A DNA stretch of 12,289 nucleotides from Spirochaetia bacterium UBA5368 (GTDB lineage Bacteria; Spirochaetota; UBA4802; UBA5368), in the NCBI GenBank assembly GCA_002407865.1, contig DHPI01000004.1, forward strand, positions 113,884 to 126,172, given 5' to 3'. Numbering within the stretch: the stretch's first letter is position 1; each line of letters starts with the position of its first letter. Below the pieces are notes generated by a model, which ran no database searches, was not told where the DNA came from, and saw only the letters and a program-made list of their open reading frames with translations. This document shows, piece after piece, positions 6,464 through 12,289 of the stretch. The position numbers and the translations under genes are program-made.

Positions 6464-8395
6464 ATGAAAAAAATACTGCTGGCGGTTATGTTTTGCGCGA
6501 TGGCGTTTCCTGCGCCCGGTGCTGCGGAAAAATTATTTACTATCATTCATACAAACGATCTGCATTCGCACCTTATGGGGTTTTCGCCGGAGACGGATTA
6601 CACGCCGGGGACGACCGGCGATGATACTACCGTGGGCGGATGGGCCAGAATTGCGGCGGTGATTCGCGCCGAAAAGGAAAAGCGCGCCAACCCCGTGCTC
6701 GTGCTCGACGCGGGTGACAGCACCATGGGGTCGCTCTTTCACATGCTCGCACGCGAGGAGGCGTTCGAGTTTCGCCTGATGAAGCGGATGGGATATACGA
6801 TGGTCACGCTGGGCAATCATGAGTTCGACCTTATGCCGAAAGGGCTGGCGAGGATGCTGACGTCGGCCGAGGCGAAGGGCGGCATGCCCGAAATCGTTTT
6901 CAGCAGCGCCGTATTCAGCAGGGAAAGCGTCGAGGACGATTCGCTCGAACGGGCCTTTCAGCGCGGGCTCGTGAAGCCGTACAGCGTGAAAACGATAGGC
7001 GGCGTGAAAATCGGATTTTACGGCATTATAGGAAAAGATGCGGCGGAGGTGTCGCCGTTTGCCGATCCGGTGAGCTTCAGGGACCCGATCGAGGTGTCAC
7101 GGGAAATGGTGACATATCTTCGCGAAAAAGAGAAAGTCGATATGGTGATATGCATATCGCACAGCGGCATTTATCAGGCAAAGCGCTCCGAGGATATCGA
7201 TCTGGCGAAGGCCGTGCCCGGCATCGATGTTATCGTGAGCGGACATACGCATACCGACCTTGTACAGCCTCTCGTTGTCAACAACACGATTATTGTGCAG
7301 GCGTTCGAGTACGGCAAGAAGGTCGGTGTTCTCGATTTCGCCTGGGAAAACAACCGCGCGTCGGTGCGCCGTTACGAGCATGTGGTGATAGACGACAGCA
7401 TACGCGGCGACGCGTCGGTGCAGTCGGTGATCGACGGCTACATCGGGCTTATTGACAAAAAGGTGCTTGCGCCAGTGAAACTTTCTTACAGGCACACAAT
7501 CGCGCACTCCGCGTACGACTGCGTTCTGACAGAAGACGAATCGCCAATCGGCAACCTTATTACCGACGCCATCCGCTGGTATGTCGATACATACGACAGC
7601 GATCCGAACGATCCATCGACGAAGGTCGCAATTGCCGTGGAATCGAACGGCGTTATCCGCGACAACATGATGAAGGGCGTAACCGGGAATATATGGGTGA
7701 GCGACGCGTTTCGCACCATCCCCCTCGGAATCGGCATGGACGATTCGATGTCGTATCCGCTTATCAGCATATACGTGTACGCATCGGAGGTTAAAAAGGC
7801 GTTAGAGGTGCTTACCAGCATCTATCCGCTGAAGGGAACCGATTATTTTTTGCAGCTCTCGGGTGTCAGGTTTACCTACAATCCGCACAGGATGCTATTC
7901 GACAGGGTGACCGATATATGGATCGGCTCGGAAGAGGATGGGTATACGCCGCTGGATTATTCAGAATCGAACAAAAAGCTCTACCGCGTCGTGGCCAACA
8001 TCTATAACGCGACGTTTCTAAAAATCGTGGGGAATTTCACATTTCACATTCTTGACATTGTGCCCAAAGACAAGAGCGGCAATCCCGTAAAAAGCCTCGT
8101 CGATCACCGTGTGGATGCCGATAAAAACAAGCCCGGCATACAGGAGCTCAAGGAATGGATCGGCGTCATGGAATTCATCAGGAGTTTTCCCGATATCGAC
8201 GGTGACGGAGTGCCCGACATTCCGGAGAAATACGGGAAAAAACTCGGGAGGATAGTACAGGAGCCGAGCTGGAATCCCGCAAAACTGCTTTCGCGTGGAA
8301 CGATGGTGACGCGGGTTGCCTGTGTCGCGCTGCTTGCGCTGCTGGGGGCGTGTGCGTGGTGCGCGGCGCTGATTGTGCGGCGCCTGAAAAAATAA
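6464..8395 (+). CDS. Secreted, membrane-anchored 5'-nucleotidase (UshA/CpdB-type phosphoesterase)
   Basis: This 643-residue protein hydrolyses nucleotides, and perhaps other phosphoesters, in the periplasm or at the outer face of the membrane. I chose the ATG at 6464 because the signal peptide MKKILLAVMF...APGAA (1-21) starts there; the ATG at 6443 would prepend seven polar residues. The metallophosphoesterase domain (about 23-310) has every motif: NDLH (D32, H34), DAGD (D85), LGNHE (N118, H119), SHSG (H233) and SGHTH (H261, H263). The C-terminal substrate-binding domain (about 343-535) includes SPIGNLITDAIRW and ESNGVIR. The tail is unusual: an EF-hand-like loop DxDGDGxxDxxE (577-588), then a hydrophobic helix (about 617-637) and a basic RRLKK end, predicting anchoring at the inner membrane with the enzyme outside. 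It is divergent from adk. Substrate preference (AMP, UDP-sugars, cyclic nucleotides) cannot be read from sequence. Confidence 0.94.
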   Translation: MKKILLAVMFCAMAFPAPGAAEKLFTIIHTNDLHSHLMGFSPETDYTPGTTGDDTTVGGWARIAAVIRAEKEKRANPVLVLDAGDSTMGSLFHMLAREEAFEFRLMKRMGYTMVTLGNHEFDLMPKGLARMLTSAEAKGGMPEIVFSSAVFSRESVEDDSLERAFQRGLVKPYSVKTIGGVKIGFYGIIGKDAAEVSPFADPVSFRDPIEVSREMVTYLREKEKVDMVICISHSGIYQAKRSEDIDLAKAVPGIDVIVSGHTHTDLVQPLVVNNTIIVQAFEYGKKVGVLDFAWENNRASVRRYEHVVIDDSIRGDASVQSVIDGYIGLIDKKVLAPVKLSYRHTIAHSAYDCVLTEDESPIGNLITDAIRWYVDTYDSDPNDPSTKVAIAVESNGVIRDNMMKGVTGNIWVSDAFRTIPLGIGMDDSMSYPLISIYVYASEVKKALEVLTSIYPLKGTDYFLQLSGVRFTYNPHRMLFDRVTDIWIGSEEDGYTPLDYSESNKKLYRVVANIYNATFLKIVGNFTFHILDIVPKDKSGNPVKSLVDHRVDADKNKPGIQELKEWIGVMEFIRSFPDIDGDGVPDIPEKYGKKLGRIVQEPSWNPAKLLSRGTMVTRVACVALLALLGACAWCAALIVRRLKK

Positions 8396-8442
8396 AAGGC
8401 CGGAAAAAAACATTTCGTATTCAGGGCGCGTGAATCGTATTA

Positions 8443-8473
8443 CATAACGGGGCGGCGCTTTCGCCCCATTATG
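8443..8473 (+). promoter_or_regulatory. Hairpin between the 5'-nucleotidase and yifB/comM genes
   Basis: CATAA (8443-8447) and GGGGCG (8449-8454) pair with CGCCCC (8462-8467) and TTATG (8469-8473), with one C-A mismatch and a 7-nt loop. It ends 17 nt before the ATG at 8491. The 95-nt gap could contain the end of the nucleotidase transcript. With only ATTATGTT following, it is an imperfect terminator and may instead shape the leader of the next gene. Confidence 0.45.
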
Positions 8474-8490
8474 TTCATGCGAGGTGCGCC

Positions 8491-10008
8491 ATGCTGTCCA
8501 GCGCAATATCACTGGCGGTGCAGGGGATAGACGCCCACATTGTCGAGGTGGAGGTGGATACCGTCAAAGGCCTGCCGGGATTCACCATTGTCGGCCTGCC
8601 CGATTCCACTATCCGCGAATCGCGCGAACGGATACGCTCCGCGATTGAAAATTCTGGATTTGAGTTCCCGCCGAAAAATTTTGTGGTCAATTTAGCGCCT
8701 GCCGGGTTTAAAAAACAGGGCGCCAACTTCGACCTTCCCATCGCGATGACAATACTCTACGCGACATCGCAGATCGATTGTACGCTCGAAAACTTTCCCA
8801 TGGTCGGCGAGCTGTCGCTCGACGGGCGTGTCAAGCCGGTGCGCGGCGTCATCTCCATGGTAATCGGCCTCCATCGCGCCGGGTATAGCCGCGTCATTGT
8901 GCCGTACGACAACAGGAACGAGGCGGCCGCTATTGATAACATCGGTATATTTCCCGTGAAAAATCTCAGGGACGTGCTCGATGTATTTGCAGGGAAAACT
9001 GCGGCGTTTGCGGCGAAAAATGAGGCGGAGAAGGCGCGGCGTTTCCGCTATGATTTTGGCGAGGTGCGCGGGCAAGAGACAGCCAAACGGGCGATTGAAA
9101 TCGCGGCGGCCGGCCATCACAATCTGCTGCTTTACGGCCCACCGGGTTCGGGAAAGACCATGCTTGCCAAGCGCATTCCATCGATACTGCCGCCGGTCAC
9201 GCGAGAGCAGGCCATTACGACAACGATGATCCATTCCGTCGGCGGCATTTTGCAGCCGGGCGACGGGCTGGTCACGCGGCCGCCGTTCCGTTCGCCGCAT
9301 CACACCGCCTCCGATGTTGCGCTGGTCGGCGGCGGGAAAACGCCGAACGTGGGCGAGGTGTCACTTGCGCATAACGGAATTTTGTTCCTCGACGAGTTCG
9401 TCGAATTTAAAAACAACGTGTTGCAGGCGCTGCGCCAGCCGCTGGAAGATTCGGAGATCACCATCGCGCGCGCCTCGGGCTCCGTGACGTTTCCCGCCGA
9501 TTTCATGCTGGTCGCTTCGAGCAATCCGTGCCAGTGCGGCTATCTCTTTGATCCGGAGATACCCTGCAGATGCTCGCCGGCGAAGGTGCGCGGCTATTTT
9601 CAGAAGATCGCCGGGCCAGTGCTCGACCGTATCGACATCGAGGTGCTGGTGCCCCGCGTGCCCTACCGCGACCTGCTTCATTCCGGCGGCGAGGAATCGT
9701 CCGAGCTGATCATGGCGCGGGTAGTGCGGGCCAGAGCGGCGCAGCGCGCGAGGTTTGGCGACGGCGGTACGGTGTATAATTCGCGCATGACCAACGACGA
9801 GGTGAAGCGGTTCTGCCGCATCGACGATGATTCGGAGAAACTGCTCGAAACGGCCATCATGCGCATGAACCTTTCGGCTCGGTCGTTTTTCAGAATTCTC
9901 AAGGTTGCGCGGACGGTCGCCGATCTCGCGGCAAGCGTGACAATAGAAAAGAGCCACATGCTGGAAGCGCTGTCGTACAAAAACCTCCAGCGGCATTATG
10001 AGGTGTAG
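8491..10008 (+). CDS. comM: YifB/ComM-family Mg-chelatase-like AAA+ ATPase
   Basis: This 505-residue cytoplasmic protein starts at an ATG preceded by GAGGTG at good spacing. The N-terminal domain (about 1-180) has the S5-fold/Lon-like sequence of the family: VKGLPGFTIVGLPD, IRESRERI and NLAPAGFKK. The AAA+ domain has Walker A GPPGSGKT (216-223), FRSPHHTASD, Walker B ILFLDE (D301, E302), sensor SNPC, and a C-x-C-x9-C-x-C cluster (C347, C349, C359, C361) likely to bind zinc. LDRIDIEV and a helical Mg_chelatase_C-like end follow (SARSFFRILKVARTVADL). ComM of Haemophilus and Vibrio is a hexameric helicase that promotes branch migration during natural transformation. YifB homologues also occur in bacteria not known to be competent, so the role in this organism is open. 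The length matches the usual 500-510 residues and no key residue is missing. The gene converges with an ABC ATPase gene 29 nt away. Confidence 0.96.
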   Translation: MLSSAISLAVQGIDAHIVEVEVDTVKGLPGFTIVGLPDSTIRESRERIRSAIENSGFEFPPKNFVVNLAPAGFKKQGANFDLPIAMTILYATSQIDCTLENFPMVGELSLDGRVKPVRGVISMVIGLHRAGYSRVIVPYDNRNEAAAIDNIGIFPVKNLRDVLDVFAGKTAAFAAKNEAEKARRFRYDFGEVRGQETAKRAIEIAAAGHHNLLLYGPPGSGKTMLAKRIPSILPPVTREQAITTTMIHSVGGILQPGDGLVTRPPFRSPHHTASDVALVGGGKTPNVGEVSLAHNGILFLDEFVEFKNNVLQALRQPLEDSEITIARASGSVTFPADFMLVASSNPCQCGYLFDPEIPCRCSPAKVRGYFQKIAGPVLDRIDIEVLVPRVPYRDLLHSGGEESSELIMARVVRARAAQRARFGDGGTVYNSRMTNDEVKRFCRIDDDSEKLLETAIMRMNLSARSFFRILKVARTVADLAASVTIEKSHMLEALSYKNLQRHYEV

Positions 10009-10037
10009 GGGACGGCGTTTTGCGGACGATGGCCGCG

Positions 10038-11054
10038 CTATGCCCTGACGCACCGCACCAGGTGCGAATTTTTCTCCACCAGGGGGATGGGGTTTTCACG
10101 GCATTCGTCGGCGCGCCTGAAGCAGCGGGGATAAAAAACGCAGCCCTGGGGCTCGGAGGTGAGCGACGGCACCATGCCGGGTATCGTGCGCAGCCTGCGG
10201 GCGGACTCGCCGATTCTGGGAATCGCCTCAAAGAGGCCGATTGTGTAGGGGTGCATCGGCGCGTTGAATATCTGCGACACCGTGCCCGACTCGACGATTT
10301 CGCCCGCGTACATGATTGCGATATCGTCCGCGGTGTTGGCGACAATGCCCAGATCATGGGTAATAAGGAGCATCGACATGTCGCGTTCGCGCTGTATATT
10401 CATCAAAAGGTCAAGTATCTGAGCCTGGATGGTAACGTCGAGCGCCGTGGTCGGTTCATCGGCGATGAGTATCGACGGCGATGCCGCAAGCGCGATGGCG
10501 ATCATCACGCGCTGACGCATCCCGCCGGAAAGCTCGTGCGGGTACGAGCGGTAGCGCTTTTCGGCGTCGGGGATGCCGACCCTTGTCAGCATCTCGACAG
10601 CGATGCCGCGCGATTCTTTTTTATCCTTTCCGTGGCGGAGCATGACGGCCTCCGAAATCTGAAAGCCGATTGTAAAGACAGGATTGAGCGAGATCATGGG
10701 CTCCTGGAAAATCATCGCGATTTCCCTGCCGCGAATGGCGCGCACGTCCTCCGGGTTCATGCGGAGAATGTCCGCCCCCCTGTAATTGATTTCTCCCCCG
10801 GTGATTTTTCCCGGCGGCTGGATGAGGCGCAGCACTGAATAGGCGGTTACCGATTTGCCGCACCCCGATTCGCCCACCATGCCGAGGGTTTTTCCCTTGC
10901 GCAGATCGAAGGAAACGCCGCGAACGGCGAACACCGTGGCGCCCGTCGATTCGAATTCGATCCGAAGATTGCGCACGGAAAGTATGGGGCTTTCCGCCTT
11001 ACCGCGTTCGGGCGGCACGGCAGCCTGCGTTGACGGCGTGTGGTTGCCGCTCAT
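10038..11054 (-). CDS. Oligopeptide/dipeptide ABC transporter ATP-binding protein (OppD/DppD type)
   Basis: This 338-residue cytoplasmic ATPase of a peptide importer has all ABC motifs: Walker A GESGCGKS (61-68), Q-loop Q117 in IFQEP, signature LSGGMRQ (175-181), Walker B ILIADE (D199, E200), D-loop ALD and H-loop H233. The C-terminal oligopeptide domain ([12 protein letters not shown], from 268) carries four cysteines (C305, C311, C318, C335), the pattern that holds an iron-sulfur cluster in characterised DppD proteins. The first 22 residues are polar, Pro/Ala-rich and poorly conserved. A start nearer SPILSV is possible in principle, but the ATG at 11054 overlaps the preceding stop (ATGA), which favours it by coupling. 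No permease, binding protein or OppF/DppF gene is adjacent, so partners must be encoded elsewhere or the gene has been separated from its operon. Confidence 0.94.
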   Translation of the reverse strand: MSGNHTPSTQAAVPPERGKAESPILSVRNLRIEFESTGATVFAVRGVSFDLRKGKTLGMVGESGCGKSVTAYSVLRLIQPPGKITGGEINYRGADILRMNPEDVRAIRGREIAMIFQEPMISLNPVFTIGFQISEAVMLRHGKDKKESRGIAVEMLTRVGIPDAEKRYRSYPHELSGGMRQRVMIAIALAASPSILIADEPTTALDVTIQAQILDLLMNIQRERDMSMLLITHDLGIVANTADDIAIMYAGEIVESGTVSQIFNAPMHPYTIGLFEAIPRIGESARRLRTIPGMVPSLTSEPQGCVFYPRCFRRADECRENPIPLVEKNSHLVRCVRA

Positions 11055-11332
11055 GTAATATTCCTGCTTCGGCGCACTATTTCAAATCCCTGCGACGCAA
11101 GCATGTCATGGATGGACTCGAAATCGGCGTTCATGATTTTGCATTTGAAGATCGTCGAATCCCTGTAGGCGAGTATCTCTAACTGTATAAGGTCGCCGAC
11201 CTGCAGCACGTCGGGCTCTACCTCCAGTGCGCGTTTTTCGTGTATCTCGGCAAACGCCAGCTTTGTGATGTTCTGCTTCTTCAGCTCTTCGATGAGGATG
11301 TCGATCCTGTCGAACGAAATTTCGCGCTGCAT
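11051..11332 (-). CDS. Conserved-looking 93-residue protein of unknown function
   Basis: I do not recognise this protein. It starts at an ATG at 11332 with GAGGGG 8 nt upstream and ends in an ATGA overlap with the ABC ATPase gene, which supports real translation. It has no signal peptide or membrane helix and is rich in acidic and basic residues (IEELKKQ, EIHEKRALEVEPD). The pattern suggests an N-terminal helix (about 6-20), a central beta-rich part around VGDLIQLEIL and STIFKCKI (about 46-68), and a C-terminal alpha-beta element (IHDMLASQGFEIVRR). The central VGD segment is the sort of turn seen in small beta-barrels such as OB or PilZ folds, but no diagnostic motif is present. It begins 53 nt downstream of the phosphoesterase-like lipoprotein gene and is probably co-transcribed with it and the ABC ATPase gene. 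Confidence 0.78.
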   Translation of the reverse strand: MQREISFDRIDILIEELKKQNITKLAFAEIHEKRALEVEPDVLQVGDLIQLEILAYRDSTIFKCKIMNADFESIHDMLASQGFEIVRRSRNIT

Positions 11333-11349
11333 ACGTTTTCCCCTCGTGT

Positions 11350-11361
11350 AATCATATGATT
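11350..11361. repeat. Perfect 12-bp palindrome AATCATATGATT
   Basis: This exact palindrome lies in the 53-nt gap between the lipoprotein gene and the 93-residue gene, 17 nt before the latter's start. On the minus strand it contains TATGAT, a near-consensus -10, but no -35 is found at proper spacing. It could be an operator for a dimeric regulator or simply chance. Confidence 0.3.
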
Positions 11362-11385
11362 CCGTGATGTCGCCCGGCGCCGCCC

Positions 11386-12240
11386 CTACGGGTCGAGCCT
11401 CTGGCCGCTGACGGTAACAACGCCGCCCGCGTATTCCAGCATATAATAGTTATATGCCCGGCTCATCGCATCGGATTTGTTGAAACCGCCGCACCCCGCG
11501 ATGATGTGACGCACGCCGTCGCGGTACTCGTTGTTGTTGACGGCGGCCCCGGCGGAAATGACCGCTTTCACCGGATATTTCGATAGCAGCGCCATGACCC
11601 GTCCGCCGTCGGCGCAGATGCCGTTTTCCGCAAGCCGTACAGCACGCGGCGGCAGCAGCGGGTGGTGAGCTATTACGAATATTGCGGGGCAGTCCCGATA
11701 ACGCTTCAGGTCTAATGTAAGCCATTGAAGCTGTTTTTCGCTTACGTGGCACGGTTCCGGATCTGACGTGTCGAGAACGATAAAATGACAGTTGCCGTAG
11801 TTGAACGAGTAATAGTTTTGTCTGCCGCTGTGGAGGATATAGGGTTCGGGCGAATCGTTGAAGCCGTCGAGCGCCCCCCGTGTTGTGTACAGAATGGTTT
11901 GGGCGCGCGCCGATGCCGCGAAAAATTCGTTGAACTGGCCGGATATGTCCGACGCTTTAATGCCCATCCATTCGTGGCCGCCGTATATCATGTTGCCGAG
12001 ATGCACCATGAACAGCGGATTTTCCTTTTTGATACGGTCGAACGTTGCGGAAACCTTCGGGCTTAACCGGCCGAACGGCGATTCGGGATTTGTATTGCAC
12101 AGCAGGGCTATGCGAAGGTCATCGGCCCGTCGAGGCGCTGTTGCGCCGGCACAGGAGACAATGCCCCATACCGCCATACACAGAAGCATGATGGCAACGG
12201 CCGTCCGCGTCAGCCGCACATGTGTGCGTTGTTCTTGCAT
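11386..12240 (-). CDS. Lipoprotein with calcineurin-like phosphoesterase fold and degenerate metal site (pseudo-phosphatase)
   Basis: This 284-residue predicted lipoprotein has a basic N-terminus (1-13), a hydrophobic segment (14-28), and a lipobox IVSC with C30 as the lipidated cysteine. The remainder follows the calcineurin-like/purple-acid-phosphatase order, but the ligands are replaced. DxH is N49-T50-N51, GD is G82-N83, GNHD is GALD (122-125), and GHxH is GAAV (231-234). Only the HHP motif (H192, H193) survives. The scaffold between motifs is well preserved: QNYYSFNYGNCHFIVLDT (141-158), EKQLQWLTLDL (168-178) and GCGG (249-252). This argues for a folded protein under selection rather than decay, and the frame is intact. 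It probably binds a ligand or partner at the cell envelope without catalysis (inference). The ribosome site is weak. It heads a probable unit with the 93-residue gene and the peptide ABC ATPase gene. Confidence 0.88.
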   Translation of the reverse strand: MQEQRTHVRLTRTAVAIMLLCMAVWGIVSCAGATAPRRADDLRIALLCNTNPESPFGRLSPKVSATFDRIKKENPLFMVHLGNMIYGGHEWMGIKASDISGQFNEFFAASARAQTILYTTRGALDGFNDSPEPYILHSGRQNYYSFNYGNCHFIVLDTSDPEPCHVSEKQLQWLTLDLKRYRDCPAIFVIAHHPLLPPRAVRLAENGICADGGRVMALLSKYPVKAVISAGAAVNNNEYRDGVRHIIAGCGGFNKSDAMSRAYNYYMLEYAGGVVTVSGQRLDP

Positions 12241-12244
12241 AATT

Positions 12245-12274
12245 TCATTACCGGGGATGTCGGGAAAATGTCAA
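12245..12274 (-). promoter_or_regulatory. Candidate -35 element upstream of the phosphoesterase-like lipoprotein gene
   Basis: On the minus strand, a perfect TTGACA (12269-12274) is followed 18 nt later by TAATGA (12245-12250), a poor -10. If used, transcription would begin at or next to the ATG at 12240, giving a leaderless or nearly leaderless mRNA. That would fit the weak ribosome site. A -35 match alone is little evidence. Confidence 0.3.
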
Positions 12275-12289
12275 GTAATTGGCGAAACT

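Noticed and set aside
6340..6624. 94-residue open frame overlapping the start of the nucleotidase gene
   Set aside because: It has no ribosome site or motif, and its second half lies in a wrong frame of the nucleotidase signal peptide and first catalytic motif.
9361..10053. 230-residue open frame on the minus strand
   Set aside because: It is antisense to the yifB/comM gene, with no recognisable motif and an unlikely Arg/His-rich composition.
10020..10838. 272-residue open frame on the plus strand
   Set aside because: It is antisense to the OppD-type ATPase gene, which has every ABC motif. The composition (many His, Arg, Asp) is typical of a shadow of a GC-rich gene.
1..12289. CRISPR array, tRNA, rRNA, insertion sequence or prophage genes
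   Set aside because: I read for regular repeats, cloverleaf-like segments and transposase or phage motifs and saw none. Nearly all DNA is accounted for by the ten genes and short gaps.

Overview
The window suggests a Gram-negative bacterium. It holds a predicted lipoprotein, periplasm-facing enzymes and moderately GC-rich genes separated by AT-rich intergenic DNA. The adenylate kinase carries the Cys-His-Cys-Cys metal site described for Desulfovibrio-type enzymes, so a deltaproteobacterial or spirochaetal relative is plausible. I cannot fix the phylum from sequence reading alone. No rRNA, tRNA, CRISPR array, transposase or prophage gene is visible, and coding density is chromosomal.

Left block (1-5219, all minus strand). 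Four genes lie head to tail with gaps of 18, 19 and 15 nt behind one good sigma70-type promoter (5266-5295). In transcription order they are a four-helix membrane protein (AtpI-like fold, tentative), a soluble PAS-PAS histidine-kinase-like protein, a RavA/MoxR-type AAA+ ATPase, and a von Willebrand factor A (VWA) protein that runs off the left edge. The ATPase plus VWA pair recalls RavA-ViaA of E. coli. The kinase keeps its ATP-binding boxes but has tyrosine where the phosphoacceptor histidine should be, and no response regulator is nearby. This block is the best candidate in the window for an undescribed system: a PAS-sensing ATPase that may govern an AAA+/VWA chaperone pair without phosphotransfer.

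Centre (5371-10008). A metal-binding adenylate kinase (minus strand) with a long hairpin after it is divergent from a secreted, C-terminally membrane-anchored 5'-nucleotidase (plus strand). They are separated by about 340 nt of AT-rich DNA with candidate promoters, small inverted repeats and a 10-bp leader hairpin. The nucleotidase is followed on the plus strand by a YifB/ComM-family AAA+ ATPase, separated by 95 nt that hold another hairpin.

Right block (10038-12240, minus strand). A lipoprotein with a calcineurin-like phosphoesterase fold but almost no metal ligands comes first. It is followed by a 93-residue protein of unknown function and, through a 4-nt ATGA overlap, an OppD/DppD-type peptide transporter ATPase with no permease or second ATPase beside it. 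This ATPase gene converges on the yifB/comM gene.

Two independent genes therefore look like pseudoenzymes: the kinase (His to Tyr) and the phosphoesterase (five motifs altered). Both were read directly from codons, and they are the main points to check.
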